Part shown: positions 47,668-54,990 of the stretch, in pieces | Position numbering within the stretch: the first letter of the stretch is position 1 | Layout: every line of letters starts with the position of its first letter | NCBI RefSeq assembly: GCF_000701345.1 | Contig: NZ_JNIJ01000008.1 | Location: 62,001 to 126,000 of the forward strand | Reading direction: 5' to 3' | Length of the DNA: 64,000 bases | Origin: Bradyrhizobium sp. URHD0069 | GTDB taxonomy: Bacteria; Pseudomonadota; Alphaproteobacteria; Rhizobiales; Xanthobacteraceae | Position numbers and translations under genes: made by a program | The notes under the pieces: generated by a model | What the model was told of the DNA's origin: nothing | The model's database searches: none | Seen by the model: only the letters and a program-made list of their open reading frames with translations

Positions 47668-48887
47668 TCCGCCGCCTGCCCCTCTATTCCTGCAAAGAGA
47701 GAGCCGGGTTCGAACGGCGCTTTGTCTTTGCCGAGTTGTTTGACCATGTGACGGGAGCCCTCTTCCTTGCCCATGAAGGCCGCTTCAATGCGCGCCCGGG
47801 CGAGGATGGCGTATTCCGGGTTTAGTTCGATGATCGCGCTATCTAGACCGAGCCGCGCAGCTACAAGCGCGGTGGTGCCGGATCCGCCGAATGGGTCCAA
47901 GACGCGACCGCCTTCGGGGCATCCGGCCTTGATGCATCTCTCGGCTAATTCAGGCGGGAAGGTCGCGAAATGTGCCTCTGCGAATGCCGAGGTTGGTATT
48001 GTCCAGACATTGCGAAGGTTCTTCGTTTCGCCAACCAGAAAATTAGCAGCCGCTCCATTCCCAGACGGAGCGATTCCCAAACCGTTTGCCTGCCCCTTGG
48101 AAAAGGACTTCTCGCCCAATACGATTGTCTTACCGGCATGGGTTGCCCTTTCTGCCACTGCAGCATGATCGTAGAAGTATCGCGGCGATTTAGAGAGCAA
48201 CCAAACCTTCTCATGAGACGTGCCAGGACGATCCTTGATGCTCTCCGGCATCGGGTTTGGCTTGTGCCAGATGATTTCCGAGCGGACATACCAGCCCGCT
48301 TCCTGGAGGGCGATGGCAAGGCGGTTCGGGATCATGCAAAGGTCTTTAGCCTTCAGTACGCCTCCGATGGTCGAAAACGGCTTGTCGCGGAACGTCCGGT
48401 CATCGTTGCCCGCGGCCTTGGTGTCGGCCGCGCTGCGTCCGTTCGGTGATGTGGCGTAGCAGTCGCCATAGTTGAGCCACAGCGTTCCCGTTGGCTTCAG
48501 GACGCGACGGACTTCCTCGAAAACTTCCACCATGACGGTGAGATGTTCGGCAAGCGTCGGCTCCAGCCCGATTTGATGGTCAACCTTAACGGCTCCGCAC
48601 TTCCCGCATCCCGACCGATGCGCCAGCAATAGCTGTGCTGAATTGGTCGCGGCTGATCCCGGCAATTGCGCCCGATCCTCATTGCGCCCTTCCCGCATGG
48701 TCGGCGAACGGTGATCGCAGTCCGGATCCCCACCCTCCCATCGCCCGGTGCCGTAATCCCGCAAACCCCAATAAGGCGGAGACGTCACCACACAATCGAA
48801 ATGATCGTCCGGCAACGTCTTGAGCATTGCCCGCACGTCACCGAGCAGCATCGTCACCCTGCCATCAAGAAACGTGGTTGCGGTCAT
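47664..48887 (-). CDS. Site-specific DNA methyltransferase, beta class
   Basis: A 407-residue protein from ATG 48887. Motif IV VVTSPPYWGLRDYG comes near residue 35, and the SAM motif RVLDPFGGSGTTALVAARLG near 345; this order (IV before I) marks the beta class. DNA N6-adenine or N4-cytosine methyltransferase; TSPPYWGLRDYG is typical of phage enzymes. May protect phage DNA from host restriction or alter host regulation. Recognition site unknown. Confidence 0.88.
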   Translation of the reverse strand: MTATTFLDGRVTMLLGDVRAMLKTLPDDHFDCVVTSPPYWGLRDYGTGRWEGGDPDCDHRSPTMREGRNEDRAQLPGSAATNSAQLLLAHRSGCGKCGAVKVDHQIGLEPTLAEHLTVMVEVFEEVRRVLKPTGTLWLNYGDCYATSPNGRSAADTKAAGNDDRTFRDKPFSTIGGVLKAKDLCMIPNRLAIALQEAGWYVRSEIIWHKPNPMPESIKDRPGTSHEKVWLLSKSPRYFYDHAAVAERATHAGKTIVLGEKSFSKGQANGLGIAPSGNGAAANFLVGETKNLRNVWTIPTSAFAEAHFATFPPELAERCIKAGCPEGGRVLDPFGGSGTTALVAARLGLDSAIIELNPEYAILARARIEAAFMGKEEGSRHMVKQLGKDKAPFEPGSLFAGIEGQAAE

Positions 48888-49012
48888 TGCGCCATCGCCC
48901 AAATCAAAAACGGGAGTAACCCAATGGCGAAAAAGAAGAGCATCCCGCCTATCCCGCCGGTTTCGTCGTTCCACCAAATAAACTTCAACAATTCTTTGGT
49001 CTCAGCGCTCAT
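48884..49012 (-). CDS. 42-residue membrane peptide
   Basis: MSAETKELLKFIWWNDETGG then IGGMLFFFAIGLLPFLIWAM AQ: a short polar start and one TM helix. Overlaps the methyltransferase ATG (ATGA at 48884-48887) and the upstream zinc-finger gene (49009-49012). Function unknown. Confidence 0.55.
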   Translation of the reverse strand: MSAETKELLKFIWWNDETGGIGGMLFFFAIGLLPFLIWAMAQ

Positions 49013-49239
49013 GCCGACTCCAGCGACGCGCAGGACGTAGTTGACCTTGATATCCCCACAGGACCGTTACGTGGGTTCTTGAAGAAATAGCCACGCTCGT
49101 CACAGTCTGGGCACGGATCATCAACGCAAGCGCCCATGCCGCATTGATGATTTATACGACCGATGCCCTCGCAACGCGGGCAATCCCGAACCTTGGGGCC
49201 AAACAGAAACTCAGCGATGCGCTCTGATAAACTGCTCAT
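49009..49239 (-). CDS. DnaJ-type zinc-finger small protein
   Basis: A 76-residue product from ATG 49239 (ATGA coupled). LSERIAEFLFGPKVRDCPRC EGIGRI, then CGMGACVDDPCPDCDERGYF; the CxxCxGxG-like pairs resemble the DnaJ cysteine-rich zinc finger. Function unknown; similar small zinc fingers appear in the 54733 gene. Confidence 0.6.
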   Translation of the reverse strand: MSSLSERIAEFLFGPKVRDCPRCEGIGRINHQCGMGACVDDPCPDCDERGYFFKNPRNGPVGISRSTTSCASLESA

Positions 49240-49793
49240 CGCGGCATCCTCCGTCCGCCATCTTCCATCAGTAGAGGGATGTATTGGCCTGCGATTGGAC
49301 ACCGCTGCAAGAACCAGTCGTCTTCTTCGCCATAGGCGACCAGGATCGACGGAGCTCCAGCGTTCGCCTCGGCGCGCTTGCCATCAACGTGATGGAAATG
49401 GAGGCGGCCCCGCAAAAACAGGATCGATGTTGCTTTCGTCCATATCGTTTCGAAAAACAGATCGGTTTCGGTGCGGGCGAATATCAGCGCGGTCCCGACG
49501 CCATGCTCAACCATCCGCCGCATCCAGGGGCCAACAATCTTAGGACCGCCGTAGGGAGGATTGAACCACACGCGACCGTGCCACGGCTTGAGCAAGCCGT
49601 TATCGGCGACGGTGTAATGCTCTTTCGCCATTTCCCAAGGGCGCGTGATCGGCGCGCATGGGTCTAGGTCAAAGGATTGCGGGCCGCCTAACGCTTCGAT
49701 TATCTCTGGAGGTGTCAGCCACTCGTCTTTGAGCATTTGCGCGCTTTGATGCCCGCCCATGCCAGTCAAACGGCCCTGCCCCTCGATGCTCAT
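49236..49793 (-). CDS. Phage N6-adenine methyltransferase (Dam-like)
   Basis: A 185-residue protein from ATG 49793. DEWLTPPEIIEALGGPQSFD then LDPCAPITRPWEMA and GRVWFNPPYGGPKIVGPWM show the phage N6-adenine-methyltransferase layout with the NPPY catalytic motif. GTALIFARTETDLFFETIW and ATSILFLRGRLHFHHVDG follow. Acts on DNA; target site unknown. Second methyltransferase of the operon. Confidence 0.82.
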   Translation of the reverse strand: MSIEGQGRLTGMGGHQSAQMLKDEWLTPPEIIEALGGPQSFDLDPCAPITRPWEMAKEHYTVADNGLLKPWHGRVWFNPPYGGPKIVGPWMRRMVEHGVGTALIFARTETDLFFETIWTKATSILFLRGRLHFHHVDGKRAEANAGAPSILVAYGEEDDWFLQRCPIAGQYIPLLMEDGGRRMPR

Positions 49794-49954
49794 GCCGACT
49801 CCAACCCATCCCGCACGAATTGATTGACGGCGGTTTCCAGATTGACCCTCTCTGCAATGGCGTAGCGAATGAGCGCCGCCCAAAGCGAAGGGCTGATTTC
49901 CACGAGTGTTGTTTCAGGCTCGCGGGTTTCGTCTTTGACGAGGGCAAAATTCAT
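49790..49954 (-). CDS. 54-residue protein
   Basis: MNFALVKDETREPETTLVEI then SPSLWAALIRYAIAERVNLE TAVNQFVRDGLESA. The last 30 residues resemble a short RHH-like or helical DNA-binding element. ATGA coupled to the methyltransferase below and to the membrane protein above. Function unknown. Confidence 0.5.
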   Translation of the reverse strand: MNFALVKDETREPETTLVEISPSLWAALIRYAIAERVNLETAVNQFVRDGLESA

Positions 49955-50151
49955 CGGCTCATGCCATCGCAAGGAAAATTCTTTGTAGCTGTGGACAACG
50001 AAACAGCTAGGAGCGGCCAAATAAGAACGAAGCCGATGCACCCCACGAAGGTTGATTGGCGCTCTTTGCAACCGCGTTCGATGTTCGACCCAATCGAAAC
50101 GACCAAGATGCCAACAAGGAGATAAGCGCACGTCGCTTTCGTGGTGATCAT
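49951..50151 (-). CDS. Small membrane protein
   Basis: A 66-residue product: CAYLLVGILVVSIGSNIERG, FVGCIGFVLIWPLLAVSLST. Two short hydrophobic helices. Overlaps both neighbours by four bases. Function unknown. Confidence 0.5.
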   Translation of the reverse strand: MITTKATCAYLLVGILVVSIGSNIERGCKERQSTFVGCIGFVLIWPLLAVSLSTATKNFPCDGMSR

Positions 50152-50528
50152 AGTCTGACCCTCCCCGGCTCGGGATCGCCGCAGATGATTGCTGTCAGAT
50201 CGCGCTGGGCTGTGTATCGCCGCGCCCTATCTTCAAGCACTTCAAGCGGAATGACCGGCGCCCTGTCCGTCACATGATCGATCTTCATTCGGATGACGGG
50301 CGGCTGGGCCAGCCTCTTCATGCGGCGCAAGCTGGCGCGTTCTTCTACCGAAAGGCCGAGATAGCGATACCTGGATTTTACGGCGTGGATTGTTCGATTG
50401 ATCTTGTCCGCGATCTGTTGATTCCGTTTTCCCTCTCGCATCATGGCGAGCAGGGCTTGATCTTCCTCAATGGTCCAAGATCGGCCGCCGACCGGATAGG
50501 CGTTTGCGTAGGGATTATGCGTGCTCAT
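50148..50528 (-). CDS. Myb/SANT-like HTH regulator
   Basis: A 126-residue protein from ATG 50528. PVGGRSWTIEEDQALLAMMR then EGKRNQQIADKINRTIHAVK SRYRYLG is a Myb/SANT-like trihelical fold (W-x-EE-x-L...G---IA----RT--AV--R). A basic tail follows. DNA-binding regulator related to GcrA-type modules. ATGA coupled to the GcrA-like gene. Confidence 0.65.
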   Translation of the reverse strand: MSTHNPYANAYPVGGRSWTIEEDQALLAMMREGKRNQQIADKINRTIHAVKSRYRYLGLSVEERASLRRMKRLAQPPVIRMKIDHVTDRAPVIPLEVLEDRARRYTAQRDLTAIICGDPEPGRVRL

Positions 50529-51082
50529 GCTGCGGCCCTTTCGGATGCTGTGCCGGGGCCAGTGCAGATGATGTGATGTCCAGCGCAGAATGAGAATTTG
50601 GAATTGGTGAGCATCGGTAGGCCGCAAAAGACCGGCGCGCTCATGTCATCGTTGCAGATGAACCGGCAATGGTGGGATTCCAGCGCGTCGACGCCATGAA
50701 CATTTGCGGATCTGAAATCTTCCGGGCGGAACGCTACTATCTTAAGGCCTGGATTGACGCTAAATTTCGCTGCGCGGCGCGGCATGTCGACCGGGAGTCC
50801 AGCCGCTAACCGCCTTTCTAGTCGCCGCTCTCTTGCGAGCTTCTTATCGCGGTCGCGCTGTGCGCGCTTCGTCGCGGCCTTTTCTTCCTCTGTCTTTTTG
50901 GGATGTGCTGCGGGGAACAACCGATCGATCTTTCCACATATCGCGGACCTTGTGAAATTAGATCCGGTTTGTTTGTTGATCCTGTCCGCGATCTCGCCGC
51001 GCTGTACGCCAGCCTCGCGCAACTCCTTCAAAAGCGCGATGCGCTCTTCCGTCCATTCTTCGCGATGGATGTTATTTGTCAT
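50525..51082 (-). CDS. GcrA-like cell-cycle regulator
   Basis: A 185-residue protein. N-terminal GcrA-type HTH: REEWTEERIALLKELREAGV then GEIADRINKQTGSNFTRSAI CGKIDRLF. The middle is basic (RAQRDRDKKLARERRLERRL); the C-terminus ESHHCRFICNDDMSAPVFCG then FSFCAGHH mirrors the Cys/His C-terminal region of GcrA. In Caulobacter-type bacteria GcrA is a sigma-70-binding activator at methylated sites. A phage copy could redirect host transcription. Confidence 0.75.
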   Translation of the reverse strand: MTNNIHREEWTEERIALLKELREAGVQRGEIADRINKQTGSNFTRSAICGKIDRLFPAAHPKKTEEEKAATKRAQRDRDKKLARERRLERRLAAGLPVDMPRRAAKFSVNPGLKIVAFRPEDFRSANVHGVDALESHHCRFICNDDMSAPVFCGLPMLTNSKFSFCAGHHIICTGPGTASERAAA

Positions 51083-51139
51083 TTTCGTTCTCGGGTGTGA
51101 TGCAACGGGACGCGGGGAAGGCTTAGTTACTGGACGCGG

Positions 51140-51268
51140 TTAGTCACACTGGTTCTTATGGCTCATCAAACATTCGGAAAGCGGCTTGTTGAGTGCCGTC
51201 GATTGTCCAAGCGAAAACACAATCCAAACTGCGGCAAGCGTTACTAGACCAACTGCTACTGGTTTCAT
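51140..51268 (-). CDS. 42-residue exported or membrane peptide
   Basis: MKPVAVGLVTLAAVWIVFSL then GQSTALNKPLSECLMSHKNQ CD: hydrophobic N-terminus and a two-Cys tail. Start ATG 51268. Alone between the GcrA-like and the 51303 genes. Function unknown. Confidence 0.45.
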   Translation of the reverse strand: MKPVAVGLVTLAAVWIVFSLGQSTALNKPLSECLMSHKNQCD

Positions 51269-51302
51269 CACATGGTCCTTGTATGAGTGGGATGCGGAAC
51301 GC

Positions 51303-51554
51303 TTACTTCTCGACGATCTTGAGGCCGGCTTTATCAATAAGCGCGATGGCTTCGGCGGCGCCGGCAGTAGTCCATCGGCCCTCAATTAATGCCGCATAGG
51401 CCATTTGCTGTGCGCTCTTCGGCTCATCAGGCTTGAGCACGCCAAGATTTTCCAGAGCCGCGACGAGTCTCAGGGGCGTGAAAAACCATTCCTGACTAGG
51501 ATGGTTGAAAGTGAAACACTCCTCGGCCTTTTTGACCGCCTCATCCCGCGTCAT
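51303..51554 (-). CDS. Hypothetical protein, 83 residues
   Basis: TRDEAVKKAEECFTFNHPSQ then EWFFTPLRLVAALENLGVLK and SAQQMAYAALIEGRWTTAGA AEAIALIDKAGL. Helical; ATGA coupled to the regulator at 51551. No family recognised. Confidence 0.5.
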   Translation of the reverse strand: MTRDEAVKKAEECFTFNHPSQEWFFTPLRLVAALENLGVLKPDEPKSAQQMAYAALIEGRWTTAGAAEAIALIDKAGLKIVEK

Positions 51555-52087
51555 GCTCTGTCCTTCTTGCCGAACTTGACGTCGCGATCGGTGCCCTGCG
51601 CCAACCAGAGCGTTTGCTTTTCGCCAGACATGATCTGATCGCATTCTGCAATGCAGTCGCGCGCGCGATTAACGAGGTCTTGCAGCTCGGTTCGGATGCG
51701 CCGGGCCTTGGCGATTGAGAGGGCATCACCATCGGCCATCTCGGTGACTGCCTGGCCGAATTCCTTAGCCAGCGTCGAAAGATGTTGGTGCATTCCTTTT
51801 GGCGCGACGTGGCGATCGGCAGCTTGAATTTCATAACCCTCAAGCGCGGCCAAGGCCGATAGCATGATGGGTGCCCCGGCAAGGCGGTCTGCCTTAATGA
51901 CCTCGCCGGCTTTCAGGTACAGCCGCTCTGACATTGCAACTGGCGTGTTATCGGTGTTCTGCAGGCGACTGATCTTGCCGGGGTTTGTTTCCAGTGCGGC
52001 TGCCATATGCGCCCCGCCGCCTGCCGCGGTGACGGCCTCGGCAAATGCCATGCGGATCGCGATCTCGATTTCAGTTAACGGCTTCAT
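51551..52087 (-). CDS. Putative CII-like phage regulator
   Basis: A 178-residue protein, first gene of the replication operon. TEIEIAIRMAFAEAVTAAGG, GAHMAAALETNPGKISRLQN TDNTPVAMSERLYLKAGEVI give an HTH-like layout (A--L----GKISR---T) like CII or phage regulatory proteins. The C-terminal half is helical (VTEMADGDALSIAKARRIRT). Likely a transcription factor for the operon below; alternative: a Cox/regulatory protein. Confidence 0.55.
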   Translation of the reverse strand: MKPLTEIEIAIRMAFAEAVTAAGGGAHMAAALETNPGKISRLQNTDNTPVAMSERLYLKAGEVIKADRLAGAPIMLSALAALEGYEIQAADRHVAPKGMHQHLSTLAKEFGQAVTEMADGDALSIAKARRIRTELQDLVNRARDCIAECDQIMSGEKQTLWLAQGTDRDVKFGKKDRA

Positions 52088-52168
52088 TGCCGGTGCCTCA
52101 TGTTGCTGAAAAGTTCCATGTAGTTATTGCAATTGTTCCATCAGCCAATGCGCGGTTTATTCCCGCCC
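52088..52168. promoter_or_regulatory. Divergent control region ahead of the replication operon
   Basis: About 80 bp between the minus-strand operon start (52087) and the plus-strand gene at 52169. It holds two short direct repeats of GTTCCAT (around 52115-52121 and 52134-52140) and an ATTGCAAT-like palindrome between them. This is a plausible promoter/operator region; no -35/-10 pair is clear. It does not carry the 20-bp element of the repressor region. Confidence 0.4.
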
Positions 52169-52450
52169 ATGAGCAACGCATATTTCACTACAGAAGCCCG
52201 CCGCGCCGCCCTTTCAGGCACCCGGCAGATGATCGCCGATGACCAGTTCACCGCACTGGTGGCGCTGCTGGTTGATTGTGACGTGGTGCCGAGATGCGTC
52301 ATGGCGCACACGCTCGATCGGCTGGCAAACGATCTGAAGGCGAAGGCCATCGGCGAACTGCAATCCGAATTTCAGATTTATCCGCCGGAGATTTTTGATC
52401 GGGCGCGCGAATTGTCGGCGCAAGCGGCGATGCTCCGGCGCATGTCATGA
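52169..52450 (+). CDS. Hypothetical protein, 93 residues
   Basis: MSNAYFTTEARRAALSGTRQ then MIADDQFTALVALLVDCDVV and IGELQSEFQIYPPEIFDRAR ELSAQAAMLRRM. Helical; no clear ribosome binding site, so it may be translated weakly. It opposes the replication operon. No family recognised. Confidence 0.45.
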   Translation: MSNAYFTTEARRAALSGTRQMIADDQFTALVALLVDCDVVPRCVMAHTLDRLANDLKAKAIGELQSEFQIYPPEIFDRARELSAQAAMLRRMS

Positions 52451-52603
52451 TCGTCATGACGCGCTCCGTAAAACTGCGGGGAAATGTGCCGCGCTGGCAC
52501 ACGACGCAACGCAGCTACGATTTTTTGTCGCAGCATGAAAATTTCGTAACGGAAATCGCGAAGTTGTGTTTGAATGTTCCTTCGCTCTTGGCTGGGGACA
52601 ACA

Positions 52604-52855
52604 ATGAACGAAGAAGAACTGGTCGCGCAAAGCGGCTGTGCGCCTACGATGTACTTCGATGGCTTCGGCTACTTCAGAAAAATCAACGGTGTGCTGCGCT
52701 GTGTCGGCTTTGTGTTCGGCAGTGGAGCGCAATTGAATCTTGTTATTTCGCTCGCTGGCGCCGATCAGGCCCAGATCGATACCCAGCGCGCACTTCGGGA
52801 GGATGCCACCACGAAGGGCATTCAGATTTGGAGCGGATGCGAGATGGCTCATTGA
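52604..52855 (+). CDS. Small conserved phage protein
   Basis: An 83-residue product from ATG 52604: MNEEELVAQSGCAPTMYFDG then FGYFRKINGVLRCVGFVFGS and GAQLNLVISLAGADQAQIDT. The FDGWG---NGV-R--GY-FGSGAQLN--ISL pattern recurs in phages. Convergent with the Cro-like gene, two bases away. Function unknown. Confidence 0.55.
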   Translation: MNEEELVAQSGCAPTMYFDGFGYFRKINGVLRCVGFVFGSGAQLNLVISLAGADQAQIDTQRALREDATTKGIQIWSGCEMAH

Positions 52856-52857
52856 GG

Positions 52858-53067
52858 TCACGCGGCCGTCTCCGGCTTTTTGATGTGCATGAAATCGGTC
52901 GGGGTAACTTCCCCGCCGGTTTCCTCAAAGATTTTCTGGGCGATCTCTTTGCGCGGCCAGAAGTCGCCGTCGCAATAACCTGTGATCGATTGCGGGGTCA
53001 CGCCGATGCGCGCCGCGAAATCAATGCGCTTAACTTTTTGCCGGATTAGCCAGTCTGCCAAATGCAT
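52858..53067 (-). CDS. Cro-like repressor
   Basis: A 69-residue XRE/Cro-type HTH protein: MHLADWLIRQKVKRIDFAAR then IGVTPQSITGYCDGDFWPRK EIAQKIFEETGG. Start at ATG 53067; TTG 53073 is possible. It is divergent from the CI-like gene, with the operators between them. Expected to bind those operators and favour lytic development. Confidence 0.7.
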   Translation of the reverse strand: MHLADWLIRQKVKRIDFAARIGVTPQSITGYCDGDFWPRKEIAQKIFEETGGEVTPTDFMHIKKPETAA

Positions 53068-53071
53068 GGCC

Positions 53072-53092
53072 AACTAGTAGCATTACTGAAAA
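53072..53092 (-). promoter_or_regulatory. Operator site O1 in the Cro/CI intergenic region
   Basis: On the minus strand TTTCAGTAATGCTACTAGTT, matching two sites before the early operon at 17 or more of 20 positions. It sits right in front of the Cro-like start. An inverted repeat CTGAAAA (53086-53092) / TTTTCAG (53109-53115) joins it to the next site. Confidence 0.75.
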
Positions 53093-53109
53093 TGAGCCGT
53101 CAAGCAGTT

Positions 53110-53130
53110 TTTCAGCGTGACTACGTGGTT
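53110..53130 (+). promoter_or_regulatory. Operator-like site O2, degenerate
   Basis: TTTCAGCGTGACTACGTGGTT resembles the 20-bp element (TTTCAG...CTAC...GTT) with one base inserted and several changes, in the opposite orientation to O1. It lies in the promoter region of the CI-like gene. Confidence 0.5.
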
Positions 53131-53160
53131 CTCTCTCGCGGTGCGGGGGAAAATATCAGT

Positions 53161-53517
53161 ATGGCTAGGACCACGAAAAACCGGGTTGTCCCCCGCTTCA
53201 AACCACAGAGGCGGCGGATATTCCTGAAGGAATGGCGCAAGTACCGCGGCATGACCCAGGAACAGCTTGCGGAAGCGGCTGGGATGGTCGTGAGCAACGT
53301 TGCCCAGCTCGAGCAAGGCCGGCAAGGCTACAGCGACAAGGGGCTGGAGGCGCTTGCTGATGCCCTCCGCTGCACGCCCGGGCAAATCCTGATGGTCGAC
53401 CCGACCAGGGACGAGGCGATCTGGTCGATCTGGGAAACCGCGAATCAGGGCGATCGGCAAAAGATCGTCGAGACCGCCAAAATCATCACGGGTAAGACGG
53501 GGACGAACGACCGCTAG
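53161..53517 (+). CDS. CI-like XRE-family repressor
   Basis: A 118-residue protein: HTH at about residues 23-75 (IFLKEWRKYRGMTQEQLAEA then AGMVVSNVAQLEQGRQGYSD KGLEALADALRCTPGQILM), then a short C-terminal helix region (RDEAIWSIWETANQGDRQKI). There is no LexA-like peptidase domain, so induction would need another route. Basic N-terminal extension (RTTKNRVVPRFKPQRRR). Likely the lysogeny repressor; start ATG 53161. Confidence 0.75.
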   Translation: MARTTKNRVVPRFKPQRRRIFLKEWRKYRGMTQEQLAEAAGMVVSNVAQLEQGRQGYSDKGLEALADALRCTPGQILMVDPTRDEAIWSIWETANQGDRQKIVETAKIITGKTGTNDR

Positions 53518-54326
53518 TTCCAAATAACCGGAATTTTGGGCTCTTCTAGCAGCACGCCGAGATCGTCTTCCTGGACAGTCTGGCGGAAATCGGTTTCGTC
53601 GCGGCTTCCTTTGCCCATATTGCAGTCCTCACAAAGGATCTGGAGGTTCGATCGTACAAGCCGGAGGTGCCAATAGTGGCGAATCGGCTTGACGTGATCG
53701 GTATGTATCCTCACCTCCGGTGCCTTCGCCCCGCAGCATTCGCACTTCCGGCTGCGCTCAAGTTTTGCATCGTAACTGAGCCGTTTCCACTCCCAAGAGG
53801 CGTAAAACTCGCGAATCGCGTCTTCCGATGGTCGGCTCATGACCGGCGCGCTGGCCGCGGCGTTTAAATTGGCCCGGCGGAACTCCTGTCTGGCTGCCTT
53901 CTTTTCCTTTTTGGCGGCTAGTTTAAACTTCCGTAGCTTCTTTGCTGACAATGGAGCGGCGGGCTTCGGAGATGGCGCCGGCAGCGGAATGTAATCAGGC
54001 TGGTTTTGGGAAAGGTTTAGCTTTTGCGGGACGGCCGGAAACTCGTTTATGCGAGGCTCCAAGTCTCTGTGTTTGTGCCGTTGTGGGTGGGGGATTCCAT
54101 GCGAGACGCGAAATTGCTTGCAAAGCCGCCGCCTCTCAGCCTTTCCAAGCGCATCGATCGATGAAGCCAGTTCAGCAACATTTTCGGCCTTGACGGCGTA
54201 AACCTCAAAGCAAAGCCGCAGGAGTTCAAAATTGAGAACTTCAGGGTTCTTTTTGATGCGATATTCCAAGTAAACATTCGCCGCACCAAGGTATCCTAGT
54301 AGCTTCGCCTTACTACCTACATCCAT
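53514..54326 (-). CDS. HNH endonuclease-type protein beside the repressor
   Basis: A 270-residue protein. N-terminal helical region, a basic Lys/Ala middle (KKLRKFKLAAKKEKKAARQE), then an HNH domain at about 175-245: FYASWEWKRLSYDAKLERSR, KCECCGAKAPEVRIHTDHVK, LVRSNLQILCEDCNMGKGS. The W-W---R---L---G-----C--CG ... DH--P ... NLQ-LC--CN pattern is intact. It separates the repressor from the early operon. Confidence 0.8.
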   Translation of the reverse strand: MDVGSKAKLLGYLGAANVYLEYRIKKNPEVLNFELLRLCFEVYAVKAENVAELASSIDALGKAERRRLCKQFRVSHGIPHPQRHKHRDLEPRINEFPAVPQKLNLSQNQPDYIPLPAPSPKPAAPLSAKKLRKFKLAAKKEKKAARQEFRRANLNAAASAPVMSRPSEDAIREFYASWEWKRLSYDAKLERSRKCECCGAKAPEVRIHTDHVKPIRHYWHLRLVRSNLQILCEDCNMGKGSRDETDFRQTVQEDDLGVLLEEPKIPVIWN

Positions 54327-54652
54327 AATATAACTCTTTGTTTTATCTTATCTTTCTAAGTACTAGATCATTGGTGGGGATGGGTTTGTGGGGCCAACAC
54401 CCCCCGACCCCCCACAGGCAAAAGCCCATGGTCTGGGTAGGAGGAGTCAGCCCTTCGCCTAGATCACTGGAGCCTGGATCGGGACGGAGGCCTTTCTCGG
54501 CGTTTTCCCCAGCAGCACATCCGACAAGGGCAAGCCCTCACACCCTGCGCTACCGGACCCTTCGCTAGGTAAGCCCCGACGCTTGCGCGCCCGGCCATGA
54601 CGAATCCGGCGACCCCCCTCTAAACCCCCGGCAAAATACCCGCAAGAATTAT

Positions 54653-54672
54653 TTTCAGTATGGCTACTAGTT
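54653..54672 (+). promoter_or_regulatory. Operator site O3 ahead of the early operon
   Basis: TTTCAGTATGGCTACTAGTT, near-identical to O1 and O4. Its spacing of 36 bp from O4 (start to start) is just over three helical turns. Confidence 0.75.
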
Positions 54673-54688
54673 TCCTGTTGCATCCTAA

Positions 54689-54708
54689 TTTCAGTGGTGC
54701 TACTAGTT
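54689..54708 (+). promoter_or_regulatory. Operator site O4 ahead of the early operon
   Basis: TTTCAGTGGTGCTACTAGTT, 24 bp before the first early gene (54733). Same sequence as O1 except two central bases. Confidence 0.75.
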
Positions 54709-54732
54709 CCCCATCAGATCGGGGGAGCCACC

Positions 54733-54990
54733 ATGAAGCCGCTCCCCAGCAGACCAGCCGATGGGGGACCGCAGATGATGCGACGAGGACCATACAAACC
54801 CTGCTTCAAGTGCAGCGGCATCGGCAAAACCGGCCAGACGATCTGCGCCTACTGCGAGGGCTACGGGTCGATTTCGCTGAAGATCATCCAGAAGTCTCTG
54901 AAGCAAACCAACGAGGGACTGAGGGTCCCGCTGCCGATCTCTGATCGAGGCAATGATGCGGGGAGCGTTTTCGAAGGGGATTTAACATGA
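54733..54990 (+). CDS. Zinc-finger small protein heading the early operon
   Basis: An 85-residue product from ATG 54733 (GGGGGAGCC upstream). GPYKPCFKCSGIGKTGQTIC AYCEGYGSI holds two CxxCxGxG-like units as in DnaJ-type zinc fingers; the tail is flexible. Its stop overlaps the next start (ATGA at 54987-54990). Related small zinc fingers: 49009-49239. Confidence 0.65.
   Translation: MKPLPSRPADGGPQMMRRGPYKPCFKCSGIGKTGQTICAYCEGYGSISLKIIQKSLKQTNEGLRVPLPISDRGNDAGSVFEGDLT

Larger units (their letters stand above)
54327..54732. promoter_or_regulatory. Leader and control region of the plus-strand early operon
   Basis: About 405 bp without a convincing gene; two frames (54338-54568 plus, 54459-54683 minus) are open but lack start signals and have non-protein-like composition. 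Its right end carries two copies of the repressor element (54653-54672, 54689-54708), then a GGGGGAGCC site before the first gene at 54733. A promoter is expected between or just before these sites. Confidence 0.6.

Noticed and set aside
52447..53049. 200-codon plus-strand frame
   Set aside because: It overlaps both the small gene at 52604 and the Cro-like gene; its predicted protein is Arg/Cys-rich and looks like an out-of-frame translation.
53086..53115. Single long palindrome CTGAAAA/TTTTCAG as the only operator
   Set aside because: The pairing exists, but the same TTTCAG words belong to a longer 20-bp element repeated elsewhere, which explains it better.
54338..54568. 76-codon frame in the early leader
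   Set aside because: Pro/Ser/Arg-rich shadow-like composition, no start signal, and it lies in a control region.
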